Assembly (NCBI GenBank): GCA_013365325.1
Contig: JABVXV010000037.1
Span: 124,001-188,000 of the forward strand
DNA from: Dipetalonema caudispina
Lineage: Eukaryota; Nematoda; Chromadorea; Rhabditida; Onchocercidae
DNA length: 64,000 nucleotides
Direction of reading: 5' to 3'
Made by a program: the position numbers and the translations under genes. The notes beneath the pieces are model-generated. The model was not told the DNA's origin and did not search any database. It worked only from the letters and a program-made list of their open reading frames with translations. Shown here piece after piece: positions 53,013 to 64,000 of this stretch (position 1 is its first letter; every line of letters begins with the position of its first letter).

Positions 53013-53518
53013 TACTCATATCAAATTAATTGATGATTTTTTTTTATTCTATTAATGGTACACGTTAAATGAATTATGGTACCCATGGGCACGTCATGCG
53101 TACGTCTTTCACCTGTTCAGCTATCGGTTAGAAAGTCATATTTTGTCCGAGCTGCCCCTTGAAAGACTAACGCTACGATGCCCACTTCTTTTTCTCTCTT
53201 TCCCTCTTTCTCTCTCCTATTGTTACATTAAAAAAAAATTTTTTTTTTTTTTTTGAAAAAATTTTCTTTCTCAACTTTCGATCAGTTTATTTAGATATCT
53301 GAATAATACGATATGATATGATACAAGGGTACATATATAGGTGAAAATATATGCAACGCACTATTTACTTTATTTCTTTATACAAATAGGTTATACATAT
53401 TTAATTACCTATTTTAAGAAATGAGTAGAAATATTATAATGGATAGATAAATGGGTGCATGTTTTATCAACAAACTTTAGCTGAAGCTAAATTTGCAAGA
53501 GAAACGAATCGCATTATC

Positions 53519-53596
53519 TGTGTGTGTGTGTGTGTGTGTGTATGTCTGTGTATGTATGTGTGTGTATGTGTGTGTCTGTGTGTGTGTATGTATGCA
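53519..53596. repeat. (TG)n / GTATG microsatellite
   Basis: TG dinucleotide run with TATG interruptions. The rest of 53013-53847 contains T tracts and no supported exon. Confidence 0.95.
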
Positions 53597-53847
53597 GGCA
53601 GTTGGAATGTTCAAATCTGTTAAAGTGAAGAAAGAAAAAAAGGAGAAAAGAGGAAATAAGCAGGTTGAGGAACAAATGAAACTTACTGGTTATCTTCCAG
53701 TAGTATTGTGGTAAAGTGAAAAATACATTGAAGAAGTTGGCAATAACAACAAATAATAGCTGTGATAGTAATAGCAACGATTTAAAGGAACTTCGAAGAA
53801 GAAAATCTATTTTTCATTTACAATCTTATTCATTGTTCTATGTATCA

Positions 53848-55302
53848 ATGGCTATCATTCGTCCACCAATGTGGTGCATTTCTAAAATATCAATTCTTAA
53901 ATGGCTTCAATTGGTCAGCGATTTGTTTTGTTTAAAAATATTTTTTTTTTAATACTTTTTAAATTATAATTGAATCAATTGAAATTATTTAAATTTTACA
54001 TTGAAATAATGAATAAGCCAACTCTTTGTTATTAGTGTTAACAGATAAAGTACTATCAGAGATTTCGTTCAATTTCTATAAAGGATATATTTGATTATTC
54101 TCATTAGTTACAGCTAATCATCTAGTCTTATCTATATCGTTTTCCACAACTAACTTAATATGATCCTAAAACATTTGTTATCTCCAAAATTTCAAAATTT
54201 TGAAATTTTTTAAACAATTGTTTAGCAGCGATGAAAAAGATACATTAGCAGAAAAGATCCTGGTAACATGATCAATTGTCAACCTCTCATATACACTTTT
54301 CTTAATTTTCTATGCCAAATGATTTTCATCATTGGTCATCTTCATTATGTTCATATATGTATTTCCTTATTATTAAATAGATAAACCTTACTATACTATC
54401 AAATAATAATGTCAAATAATCCTTTCAGGTATGTTCTTTAATTGTTGTCATTTTTATCAACGATGGAAGATATCAATGGTTCATTTACACAGTAATTTTC
54501 TTCATTTCTATCCTTCTCATTATATGCACCTTCCTTACATTGGTGATACTATACGTGGGTATAAAGAATGTTTACAACATTGTTAGTTTTCGAATTGTAT
54601 TATTTATGAGAAATTCGTTGATAGTACTTTAATAATGATTTCATATCAATTGTACAGTCATTTATCAACGAGTTATCACTGCTTCATTAAATGTTCATAT
54701 CATGATTTGCTAATTAATATAACAATTCTTGGATATATTTTATCAAAGAAAAAAAAAAAACTCCAAAAATTATTCTTATTATTGAAATATATCTAAATGA
54801 AATAAATAATATTTGAAGTCTTATGATAATAACAAATTTTTAGGAAGTGATATTTAATTTAATAGCATTTTCGTTATGTTTATTAGCCGATTCATTATTA
54901 ACCTACGATCTGATACAAATGGTTTCTGGTAGTTACGCGCATCATCGATACCTTCCGCCAACAAATATTGGTAGAAATAGTTGGAAGAATCGAATCGCCG
55001 TCTGCACAGTACAACATTCTTAATTTTCTATTTCATGTTCATTCGATTAATTCAATTTTTATGTTTCCGTATAAACTGATCATTAATCTATAAATCATCC
55101 AAACACTCTAATTTTCACAGAAGAACAATTAGTAAAAGTTGTACATTTTTTTGTATCATTTTTGATCAATATAATATCTAGAGACAGTGCGTTTTTTTCC
55201 AAATTTAAAATCAATTTTCAGGTATTCCTGCTGTTGGAGACACTCTTTTATCAGGCATCGTTTATATTAATCAAACATAAGGGAAGAAGTCTGGATCAGT
55301 AG
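53848..55302 (+). CDS. Four-pass MARVEL-like membrane protein
   Basis: Four exons: 53848-53913, 54429-54581, 54844-55008 and 55222-55302, all in phase 0, 154 residues. Four hydrophobic spans in a MARVEL/CMTM-like arrangement: span 1 from ISILKWLQL into VCSLIVVIFI, span 2 (FIYTVIFFISILLIICTFL), span 3 (EVIFNLIAFSLCLLADSLL), then a polar loop with HHRYLPPTN, and span 4 (TVFLLLETLFYQASFILI) with a short basic end (KHKGRSLDQ). Such proteins act in membrane apposition or vesicle traffic; a specific role cannot be given. The ATG at 53848 is the only in-frame Met before the first span, but the frame is open upstream, so a further 5' exon is possible. Confidence 0.75.
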
Positions 55303-56340
55303 AAATATTTCGTCTTCATGTTCTATTTTTGTTTTAAAAAAATATGACAACGAAAAGCCTACTGTGATCGAAAATCTAAAACACATTTAATATCAATGAT
55401 GGTTTATGGATATAGAAAATCATTATTTATCAATTATTACATTAACTAATGGAACCTTAAATAGCATATTATCTTCCTTTTCTATCATTTTCAACACTAC
55501 CATTAAACGTTACTTTTTGCTTACATTTTAATTACTGTTATTTTATTAATCATAATGTCATTTAAGACAATCGATATTATTATACCTTTCGTGATGACCT
55601 ATGTAAGGTCATCGCAAATAATTATGTACATTACTTACGCCGCAAATCTTTATATTTTTTTAAAGTACAATTTACTATGCATTATTTTTTGTTATACATT
55701 TGCATTTCATGCAATAACATTGACCATTACCTTATTTGTTTCTTTTTCGTATGTTTCACAAAAAAATTGACAGTATAAAATTGCTATTGTCCACTGCATT
55801 TTATTGTTACCAATTTTGTAAAGTTGTGAGGGTTGGTTTGAATCGTTCGTTAAAGCTCTCTTTCTTCACTTCACGGATATTTCATCCTTTGGAACTTATG
55901 AAATCGATGACCAATGGAGGCAGTTTATGATGTGTCGTTTTTTTGGTGCGTTTTACTGTTGGCAAATAAGAGGAGGACGGATTTCTAAATCATTGAGGAC
56001 AAAAATTTCTAAATTACAATACTTTTTGAATTTCATGTAGAATAGAAATTAAAGATGGTGACAAATCAATCATCATTATGTTGAATAAAAAAATATTTTC
56101 GTGATTTATCCTTCGCGGGAAAGCTAAGAAAAAATATTTTTTCATTTCTAACATTGGTAACAATTGAAAAGGTCAAGAAAATCGATGTTACTATTTTTTA
56201 ATTCTATGTCACAACAAGAAGATGGCTTTTTTTTTTTAAAAAATTTATGATAATATTCCTTTTACTGATGGATAAAATGGATGATGTGTGAAAGAAATTT
56301 CTTTAAATCATATGATCTTCTTCACAATGAAAGTTTCAGT
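55303..56340. other. Non-coding stretch between two small membrane protein genes
   Basis: Open frames here, such as 55555-55770, are hydrophobic only because the DNA is rich in T, with no splice sites or family features. TTTCAG at about 56339, just before the next gene's ATG, may be a spliced-leader acceptor. Confidence 0.5.
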
Positions 56341-58028
56341 ATGCAGACAACCTTGGTATTTTTGGTGAGTACAGTATTATTCTGGTGGGGATGTTGCAAT
56401 CGATCAGTTAATCATAATAAAAAACCTCACCACCGTTCAGCTATTTCGGATGAAACCGGAGCTGCTACAGCACCGGTAAATAGTACAATACAAACAGCTA
56501 AAACAGCTCGAGAGGATGCTCAATCACCGGCTTTATCCAAATCACAATCAATTCATCGTACATCGGTGATTAATTTTGATACATTTGCTGTAATTCAATT
56601 GCATATTCCTCCTACATGCATACAAACACAGAGGTCATTTGTTGAGACAATTTTGCCTTCAAAATGTAGATTTAACCTTAAGTTATTTATCAAATTCAAG
56701 TACGTAAGGGATTATTTGATGAATGATGCTATGCAATGGGTTTCTGTTAAAATAGTGGCATAAAAGCGCCATCGAAAAGTGAAAACGAGGCAGTTGAAGC
56801 GATGAAAAAGAATTTCAAATAAGCTTTCTGAATCAAAGGCGCAATTGTCATAACATTTAGTATACAAAGAGTCCCTGAAATCCTGAAATTACGTATTGCT
56901 GAAAATGAGTAAATTGACTTCATTTGCTTACCTGATAAGTGGTAGTACAACATTCCATTAGAGAACTTTTTAGTCCGAAAAATTGGTAGAAGCAACACAG
57001 CCAGAAACCATGAAAATGATTCCTCAAGTAAGCAAACCATTTTGTCGGATAGATAGGTAGTCTTCATACCATCATATTTCGTATGAATCTGTTTTTAAAA
57101 CTATCGTACCACCGTACTCTCTTATATAGTCAAAGATGTTTCTACCAATGTATTTTTAATTTTAAATAACACTAAATTAAAATAAGATATAAGGGAATGA
57201 AATAAAACCAGATGGAATGGAGTAGGATAGGACATAATCGAAAATGTTTTTCAAATTTATATCGTAACTGGCTGGAATTTGTATGAAATGTGAGATTTAC
57301 AGTCACCTTCGAAATCAAAATCGTTAAAGTTGAAGAAAAATTTGGATCAATCACAACATGAAGAACTCATTATTCCAGTACAATTTTTCGACTTTTTTTT
57401 TTTTCTTACAACACTAACTGGAACCAGAGCATATTTTAATGAATTATAACACTTCCATAAAGAATGACATAATATTTCATGCTTATCTCGAATAGTTTAC
57501 TGTTATGTGTTAATTATCTAGTATTAAAATTATCTGAATGGAGAGACTAGCAAATAGGCATGGCATATATTATTGGCCAACCAAAGTTAAGTGGTCCAAA
57601 TCATAACTGTACAGAACAGTTCTAAATTCGACATTTTCAATTTATCACTAAATGCACTGCGTGCATTCCAGTAACAATCAGGAAACTTTTGACATTGAAT
57701 GTTTAGAAATTCCAAGTTTCAATCGGAATTGATTAACAGACTGAAACTAACATACTTGATTGAATTTATATTACAGCACAAAGAAGAGCAGGATTCATTT
57801 GCTACGCATATTCCCAAAAAAAGAGTTGCTAGAAGAAGCATGGAGGTTTCTACGATCTTTTATTATTTCATAAAATTCATAAATTGAAAAAGTTTTGAAA
57901 TTATAACTTTAAACATGAAGATAATCTATGTGTTGCAGATTAAAGCAAGGCCACCGGTACGTTGTGATCGCGATGACTACAAGACAATTCCGACACATAT
58001 GTTGCCTTCTTCAACTGATGACCTTTAA
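56341..58028 (+). CDS. Small signal-anchor or secreted protein, unrecognised
   Basis: Three exons, 56341-56565, 57777-57845 and 57939-58028, all phase 0, 127 residues. The ATG lies one base after GTTTCAG, consistent with trans-splicing. The N-terminus is hydrophobic (MQTTLVFLVSTVLFWWGCC), a signal peptide or anchor. Then come a basic Asn/His segment, a Thr/Ala/Ser-rich stretch (ETGAATAPVNSTIQTAKTA) with possible N-glycosylation sites, exon 2 with the basic motif KKRVARRSME, and an end with RPPVRCDRDDYKTIP. The basic run could be a furin-type site if the protein is secreted. No family recognised. If the first donor is not used, the frame continues to a 160-codon single exon, but the extension looks non-coding. 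Confidence 0.62.
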
Positions 58029-58148
58029 CAAAAAAAGAAAAAAAAGAAAAAAAGGAACTATCATCATAAATAGCCTATTAAATTGATAGTTACACAGATA
58101 ATTTTATTGTTGAGCAAGCATGCATACGTCTCAACTCGCAACTGTAAT

Positions 58149-58154
58149 AATAAA
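58149..58154 (+). terminator. Candidate polyadenylation signal
   Basis: AATAAA about 120 bases after the stop codon of the 127-residue gene. Confidence 0.45.
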
Positions 58155-61100
58155 TCATTTTTTTTGATTGGAAACGATGAAATTTTTTGTCAATCGCACC
58201 AATAGAACATTTCTCACATGCAGTAATATCAACTATAAAAATACTTATGATCATTCATAATGTAAAATAATGTGCCAGGAAACTTCTTAATTCATTCTCT
58301 TGGCTCTTTCCAATATTATTAGGATGGGATAACAGTCCCTTCATTTCATAATTTGAACAGATAATTTAAAAAAAATTTCACATTATATTGGAAGTTACTA
58401 AGCATGATAATGATTAAAATATGACTAGCCTAATCAAATTGTCATCTCTAAGCCAATTTCATTTCTACTGGCTACCATTCTCCCAAATGTACAATGTATT
58501 TTCAGAAAGTTTCAACAATTTAGTCACATTTCTTTATGTGTGGATATTCTACCAAAAGGCGATATATATGTATAGTGTAGTGTGCTCTGTCAATATATGT
58601 TTATTTACTTTGAAGTTAATTTGAAAGGAGGAAAGTTTTTGACGGAATGGAAGAGGGTGAAATTCTTAGAGAGTAAATTCACAAGTTAGAGTCGTCTAAG
58701 CTAGCATTTTTTCAGGCCTTATTTTGATTATTATAATGCTCACTAGTTTTCTAACGAGACATGAATAAAACCAATGCTAAATCTGTTACAATTTATGTTC
58801 TCCTTCTAAACTAAGGCCTTGCTATCTTTGGCTTCACTCGTTCATCCCTGCTTCCCTTCATTCATACACTATCCCATCCTATAGCCCCTTAATGTTTAGT
58901 TTTCAAATGAACTGAGTTAGTTAAACGATCGATCATAATTTCATATGCAAAATACACTATGCTTATGCCATTTTACGACAAATACATATGACATGCATGC
59001 AGTTGTAATCTGCATAGATTAAAGCTCAGATTGCCAAGTTACTTCCATTGAAAATGAGCCTGGAAGGAAGAAGATATGTGTACCTTTATCCGAATGAAAT
59101 AGTTGAATTGCTCGAAAAAGGATCTCCATCCATTTTTTCCAATCATTACTCTATCCAATCCAACAATCCTAGACAACCTTATTGCTATCAAGCATTATCC
59201 ATTCATCCATTTCACCTGCTTTTTCGTTTCTCTCAGCTTTAAGCATTACCTTCCATGAGTATCTTTCATTCCAACCTCTGAATTACTTCTCATTCTACAA
59301 TGCATTTCATTCACAAACTTTTCTTTCCATCAAATTTACGCCTCATTAATAAATTTGCAATGAAATCGCTTACGCTCTCAGCACACATTTAAATGTATCC
59401 TTTCGCTTACTTATATATTTCCCGCATTTACACATTCATATTTATCATATCTCTACATATTTCGTATCACTGAACATGCAAATCGTGCACAATTCCTTTG
59501 CATTCAATTTTCTCCATTTGAAAGTATCGGCAAATTGAAATGTATCACTTAAAGTTAACACCACTAGACGATAATTTACGCTTAGTATTAGAAGATTAAA
59601 TGGGTTCACTTCTTCCCAGGAATAATATTTACCCTCACCTATCGCGGGAAATAGATTTCTACTTGTAGTAATTATTCGGGCAAGCGTTATATTCAAATTT
59701 CAATCAGAAGAAATAAACGTTGAAAAAACTTCCCATTTTTATATCAGTTAGAGTATGGATAAATAAGTAAAATGTACCTGTTTTTTAAGCTTTCTATGGC
59801 TCTTTATGGCTTGGCCATTACATATTCTGCTCTCAATCATATTCATCAGAATTAGCAAATTGAAAGCTTTAATTCTGTCATAACTTCATCGAGTTATTGA
59901 TCACGTTTGGTCATTTGGGATATGACAAATATTATTGGTTTTAGTTTTTCTTTACAAAAATTAATTAGAACAAGTGATCAACAGATGGATACGTTATATG
60001 TTAAGCAGTCATCATATATTTGTCATTGCAATAAAATGTATTTACTTGGAATGATATCATATCATTAGTGAATTTGGTATCTGCAGGGACTATTAGTGAT
60101 GATTACCGATCGGCTTATGTAATGAAGCGTTACCCAATTAATACCTGTAACAAATATTATATAAGCTTGAAGCGTATCATGTGTTTTTTCACATCTACTT
60201 TTAATTCCTTTTCTTTTCATTTCTTCAGGTATATAAAGTTTTACATTCCCATACATAATGCTTTCATGCCTTTCAAAAAATTATTCTCTTTGTTAAGTTA
60301 CTAATTCTGGAATTGACGTCTGAGAAACGTGTTAGCTTGCAGCAATCTTGCTGTTTAGAATTTGCATTTTCATTAGCCATTCATTATAAAAAAAAAAAAA
60401 CTTTTATGGCTTTCAAGCAAATAGCAAAAAGGGAAAATGCATGTAATTTGCTTGCTGACAATCTTTTTTATTCTTTTTCTTTTGATAAAAAAGACGACTA
60501 TCCATTCAATCAATTTTCTAGAAGAGAAAACTGCAATCGTTACGATGATTTTAACAGTTTATTTGGTAATTTAACGAGATAATTCAACAATTTTAGGATA
60601 GGTAATGTTTAGCTTCATTTTTCCTCAATTTCTAAACTTTCCATTTAGACTTACTTGATAATTAGTAATTAGAAGGATCACCTCAACTTCTCTTATTTCT
60701 ATAACCATATGAAATCCCAATTTTAATATATTACCTTAGCATGATGGTATAATGAATAAAAAGATTGATGAGATACTTGATGAAAAGAATCCCTAAACAA
60801 ATGTAAAGGATTGAAAGAAGAGATATACTTTTTCAACATTTTAATAACATATTTCAATAATAAATCATGCTAGCTAGTCGTATCACGCGCTTCATCTATC
60901 ATAAAAGAGAATGCCTTTGGCATCATCGTCTTCTAATTCACTGATATTGTATCCCCTCATTACCATATCATCATCATGCATCACAACTCTCATCATCAAA
61001 TAGCACAAATCGTTATCCATCTTAATCAGCTAATCTCCCAGATATAATCGAATCTCTTCCGCTTGCAATATCACAATTGTGAGATAGCTTCCGGATAATA

Positions 61101-64000
61101 CTGACAACATTGAGGACGGATAGATAGATAGATAAGAGGTATAGGCTCAACAATCAACCATGCTCTTCCTAACAACATAAACTATGTATGTATATAGCTG
61201 CTTTTGCTAATACTAAACCCTCTAAAAACCAATTTCAACTATCCCTCTTCTCCAACCACATCATTACCAATCGATCATTCCCATACTATACATGTATATA
61301 TATATATGTGTGTGTATGTGTGTATGTGTATGTGTGGGTGTGTGTGTATGTGTGTGTATGTGTGTGTACCGTTATATAATAGCTTACATTGATTTCACTT
61401 TGCTTATTTTGTTTTATGATAATAAATTTTTTTCTTTAATACATTTAAACTATGTATAGATGCTTCACACTAAAAGCCTCTCTTGCCATTTACATATAAG
61501 ATTTTCAGCATTATTTTGTATATATTTATCTCTGTTGCACTTTTCTTTGTTTCTAGGCCTAACAAATTCATTCTAGGCCTAACAAATATTCTTTGTATAT
61601 TTACATTTCTTTTACTTTTACTTCTCTCTTCTCTTACTAACACTTACTTATTTCATAATCCTTTTCTTCTCTACCTACTAAAATGTGTTCCCGTTCCTTT
61701 ATTATCAAATACCGTATCTCTCTTGTTACCGTAAATTTCCTATATTATATATTCATTATTTTTCATTCCGGTAGTTTAATGATTCATATTTATCCTATCA
61801 TTTCGCCTAATTGCCTTGCCAAATCATAATCCTAGGATTTCCATTTCATTTTTTCATCATTGCATCCATTTCCTATCAATCTTTCTATGAATACTACAAT
61901 CATTACTATATAAAACAAACGAGGAATAACAGTAATCAAAGAATACAATTTTAATAATTATTTAATTTTTTTTATTTTGAGTAATCATTTCAACTAAAAG
62001 TCACTGATACTTTCCAGTCGACATATTGAATTGGTTCAATCGGCCACGGGCCGTGCTGTACTTTTCTTTAGTATTAATGGATGGATGGATGGATAGGTGG
62101 AACATTTTGCATTGAGTGCTTCGAATTTTCATTCCCTTTTCATCTCTGTTAACGTTGATTTATATCATCTCACTATTCGTTTTTATATATTAAAGTGTAT
62201 ATTTTAGCTCTTTTGAATTTCGTTATCCATTTTCGAATTTTTTTTTTTACAAAATGATGTTTACATCATTTTCTTTCCATACTTTTTCTCCTACCATAAC
62301 AATATCTTTTCTCGTAGATAACTTGCTTATTCTTACAACTAATATCCTACCTGTTACGATAAATATTCATGGGGTAATATGTGTCTGTCATTCCCAACCT
62401 TATATCGGTACCATTTCGTCATCTTTGATATGAAATTTACTTTTATACATAAGTATGATTTATCACAATCCGAGGTGGTGGTTGACTTACGTGAAATTGT
62501 TGGCGTCACGTTTACTGGGATGTTGTTTTGAAGATCACGTTGATTGGAATGCGATTTTGAAGAGTTTTCGTTATCGTACCGAAAGAAATAAGTCCTAATT
62601 GCAGAATACAGTGAGGGATGGTACTTCCTTGATGCCGAATATCAGCCGATGATGTCAGATTTGAAATATAAAATAAATATACAATTGAGGAGCGTATTTA
62701 GTTCAACATTATTATTCAATCTTTCAGATGGAATGAAATAATACACATATTAGTGGAAAAAAATAATTACTGTTTAGTGACTTGTGTCGCTTTGGTAGAG
62801 TAAATTAATAATGTTGTCATATTTGTGTTGCTTTGAATGATTTTTTTTTTTTCGATTCCTAATGAAGTAAGTAGATATGTAAACAAATTTGCTGAAGGAA
62901 TGAATGAAGAAGTATGTGTAAATGAGAAGCAAGTAAATAAACGAATAGACGAATGGATAAATTACTCAGCAAGCGAATAAACGAAAAAATGAGGAAGTAC
63001 ATGAACACATATATGTTTATAAAACAAAATAAAACACAACTTATCTTTTCTCTGATTCCTTTTTTTTTTGCTTCACTGAACTTTTACTTAGTCTTATTCT
63101 CAATTTTGATAAGACAAAATATGAAATACATCACAAGACTGTACATTCTTTTAAAGAATGTGTGACATCATTGCTTGTTATAGGGAATCGAATTTGAGTG
63201 CTATCTTAGGATTATAAAAAGTTCTTTAGTCATTTTTCTATGGTAAAATTTGAAGCGAATTGAAAGAAACGGTGAAATCTAATCGAACATTATTAAATCT
63301 TCAAGGAAATAAAATAGGGAGTTGATAATGTCCTCTTTGGAATAACTCCCAAAATAAGAACTCTTTCAAAAAAAGAAATCCTGAAATTGCACAGATTTCA
63401 AATAGTTTCAAAAATGATTATTTCAACAAATGTATTCGACGAAGCCACTGGAAAGTTTTAACACTATCTTGCAGAGCTTATCAAATTCTTCGATATTCTC
63501 GAGAGCCTATCATAGTGTCATTCCATACTTTCCATCATGACGATTAAAATTCCTCAGTAAACTATTTCACTCTGCGTAATAAATATAGGAGTGGTTATTT
63601 TAGTAATTATTCGTTAGGTCTCATGGTAATTATTCCCACTAAAGTTTTAATTTAGAGCATTACTAGAAATTTGTTCAATAATCATTTGTATACACGCATT
63701 CTTAAATATTGCTTGACATTCAGTATTGCTTGATATTTATACGGATACATGATTAAGATGGAATGGGTGATATCCGTTACTGTTATCATTACGTTTGTTT
63801 ACTAATAGTTGGCAATAATGATCTATTTGATGATCAACTCGTTTGTATTCTTTTGTCAATTTTTTGAACAACTTGCGATAGTTATTTGTTGGCTAACTTA
63901 TTTATTTGTTTGTTTAGCTGTTGGCCATTTTGTTTGTCTTGTTTGCTTTTTTGTTGCAAATGATCCGTTCATTTCGTTTATTCGTCACATTGTTCGCCAG
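58155..64000. other. Gene-poor right flank
   Basis: Mostly simple A+T-rich sequence. Two weak coding signals: a plus frame from ATG 59054 (MSLEGRRYVYLYPNEIVELL) without a usable donor, and a segment around 60087-60256 where both strands look coding (plus SDDYRSAYVMKRYPINTCNK after a CTGCAG acceptor; minus YIPEEMKRKGIKSRCEKTHD from an ATG). No complete gene can be built from either. GGAT tetranucleotides at about 62079-62094. Confidence 0.5.
61294..61368. repeat. (TG)n / (TATG)n microsatellite
   Basis: TA run passing into TG with TATG interruptions, similar to those at 15277 and 53519. Confidence 0.95.

Noticed and set aside
53493..53777. Plus and minus frames across the TG repeat
   Set aside because: Val-Cys and His-Thr runs come from the dinucleotide repeat, not a gene.
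55555..55930. Hydrophobic plus frames resembling transmembrane proteins
   Set aside because: T-rich DNA gives Phe/Ile/Leu-rich frames by chance; no introns, acceptors or family motifs.
61188..61392. Two overlapping plus frames with Val-Cys-Val-Tyr runs
   Set aside because: Microsatellite translation.
1..64000. tRNA, rRNA or transposon genes
   Set aside because: I looked for T-loop-like motifs, conserved rRNA stretches and transposase or reverse-transcriptase motifs by eye and found none; a covariance-model or repeat-library search would be needed to exclude short or decayed copies.

Overview
The window reads as nuclear DNA of a nematode, probably a filarial or other spirurid. It is strongly A+T-rich, with many small exons, GT-AG introns and short pyrimidine-AG acceptors. 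Several start codons lie just after a cis-like acceptor, as expected for spliced-leader trans-splicing. The E2 gene is closest to Caenorhabditis UBC-7. Exons were assembled by eye from reading frame, splice sites and phase matching, so boundaries are predictions.

Layout, left to right. About 0.4-12.1 kb, minus strand: a GRAF/ARHGAP26-type BAR-PH-RhoGAP gene whose 3' end is not resolved, with a possible small nested gene on the opposite strand. 12.1-24.1 kb: a gene-poor 12 kb with microsatellites, homopolymers, one possible secreted ORF and one convincing orphan terminal exon. 24.2-28.7 kb, plus: a complete 11-exon KLHL18 orthologue. 29.5-32.4 kb, minus: a short PDI-like protein (signal peptide, b'-like domain, a'-like domain with a CEAC site, KDEL end). 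33.7-35.8 kb, plus: an unrecognised 275-residue protein with a helix-turn-helix-like start, with a further possible exon pair at 37.7-38.3 kb. 39.7-41.7 kb, plus: the ubc-7/UBE2G1 ubiquitin-conjugating enzyme. 42.4-46.2 kb, minus: an NR2E-like nuclear receptor with an unusual P-box. 48.2-52.1 kb, minus: an EHD-type ATPase lacking an EH domain and probably ending in a Lys/Ser/Asp-rich tail. 52.8-58.0 kb, plus: three small membrane or secreted protein genes, the middle one a four-pass MARVEL-like protein. 58-64 kb: mostly empty, with two weak exon candidates.

The genes are not an operon or pathway: strands alternate and intergenic gaps are large. Two belong to ubiquitin conjugation (the KLHL18 CUL3 adaptor and the UBC-7 E2) and two to membrane remodelling (GRAF and the EHD-like ATPase), but nothing here shows they are functionally linked. 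The most unusual items are the half-size PDI, the EH-less EHD protein with a probable homopolymer frameshift, the NR2E-like receptor with P-box CDGCSC, and the helix-turn-helix-like protein of unknown family. No tRNA, rRNA, transposase, CRISPR array or viral gene was recognised.
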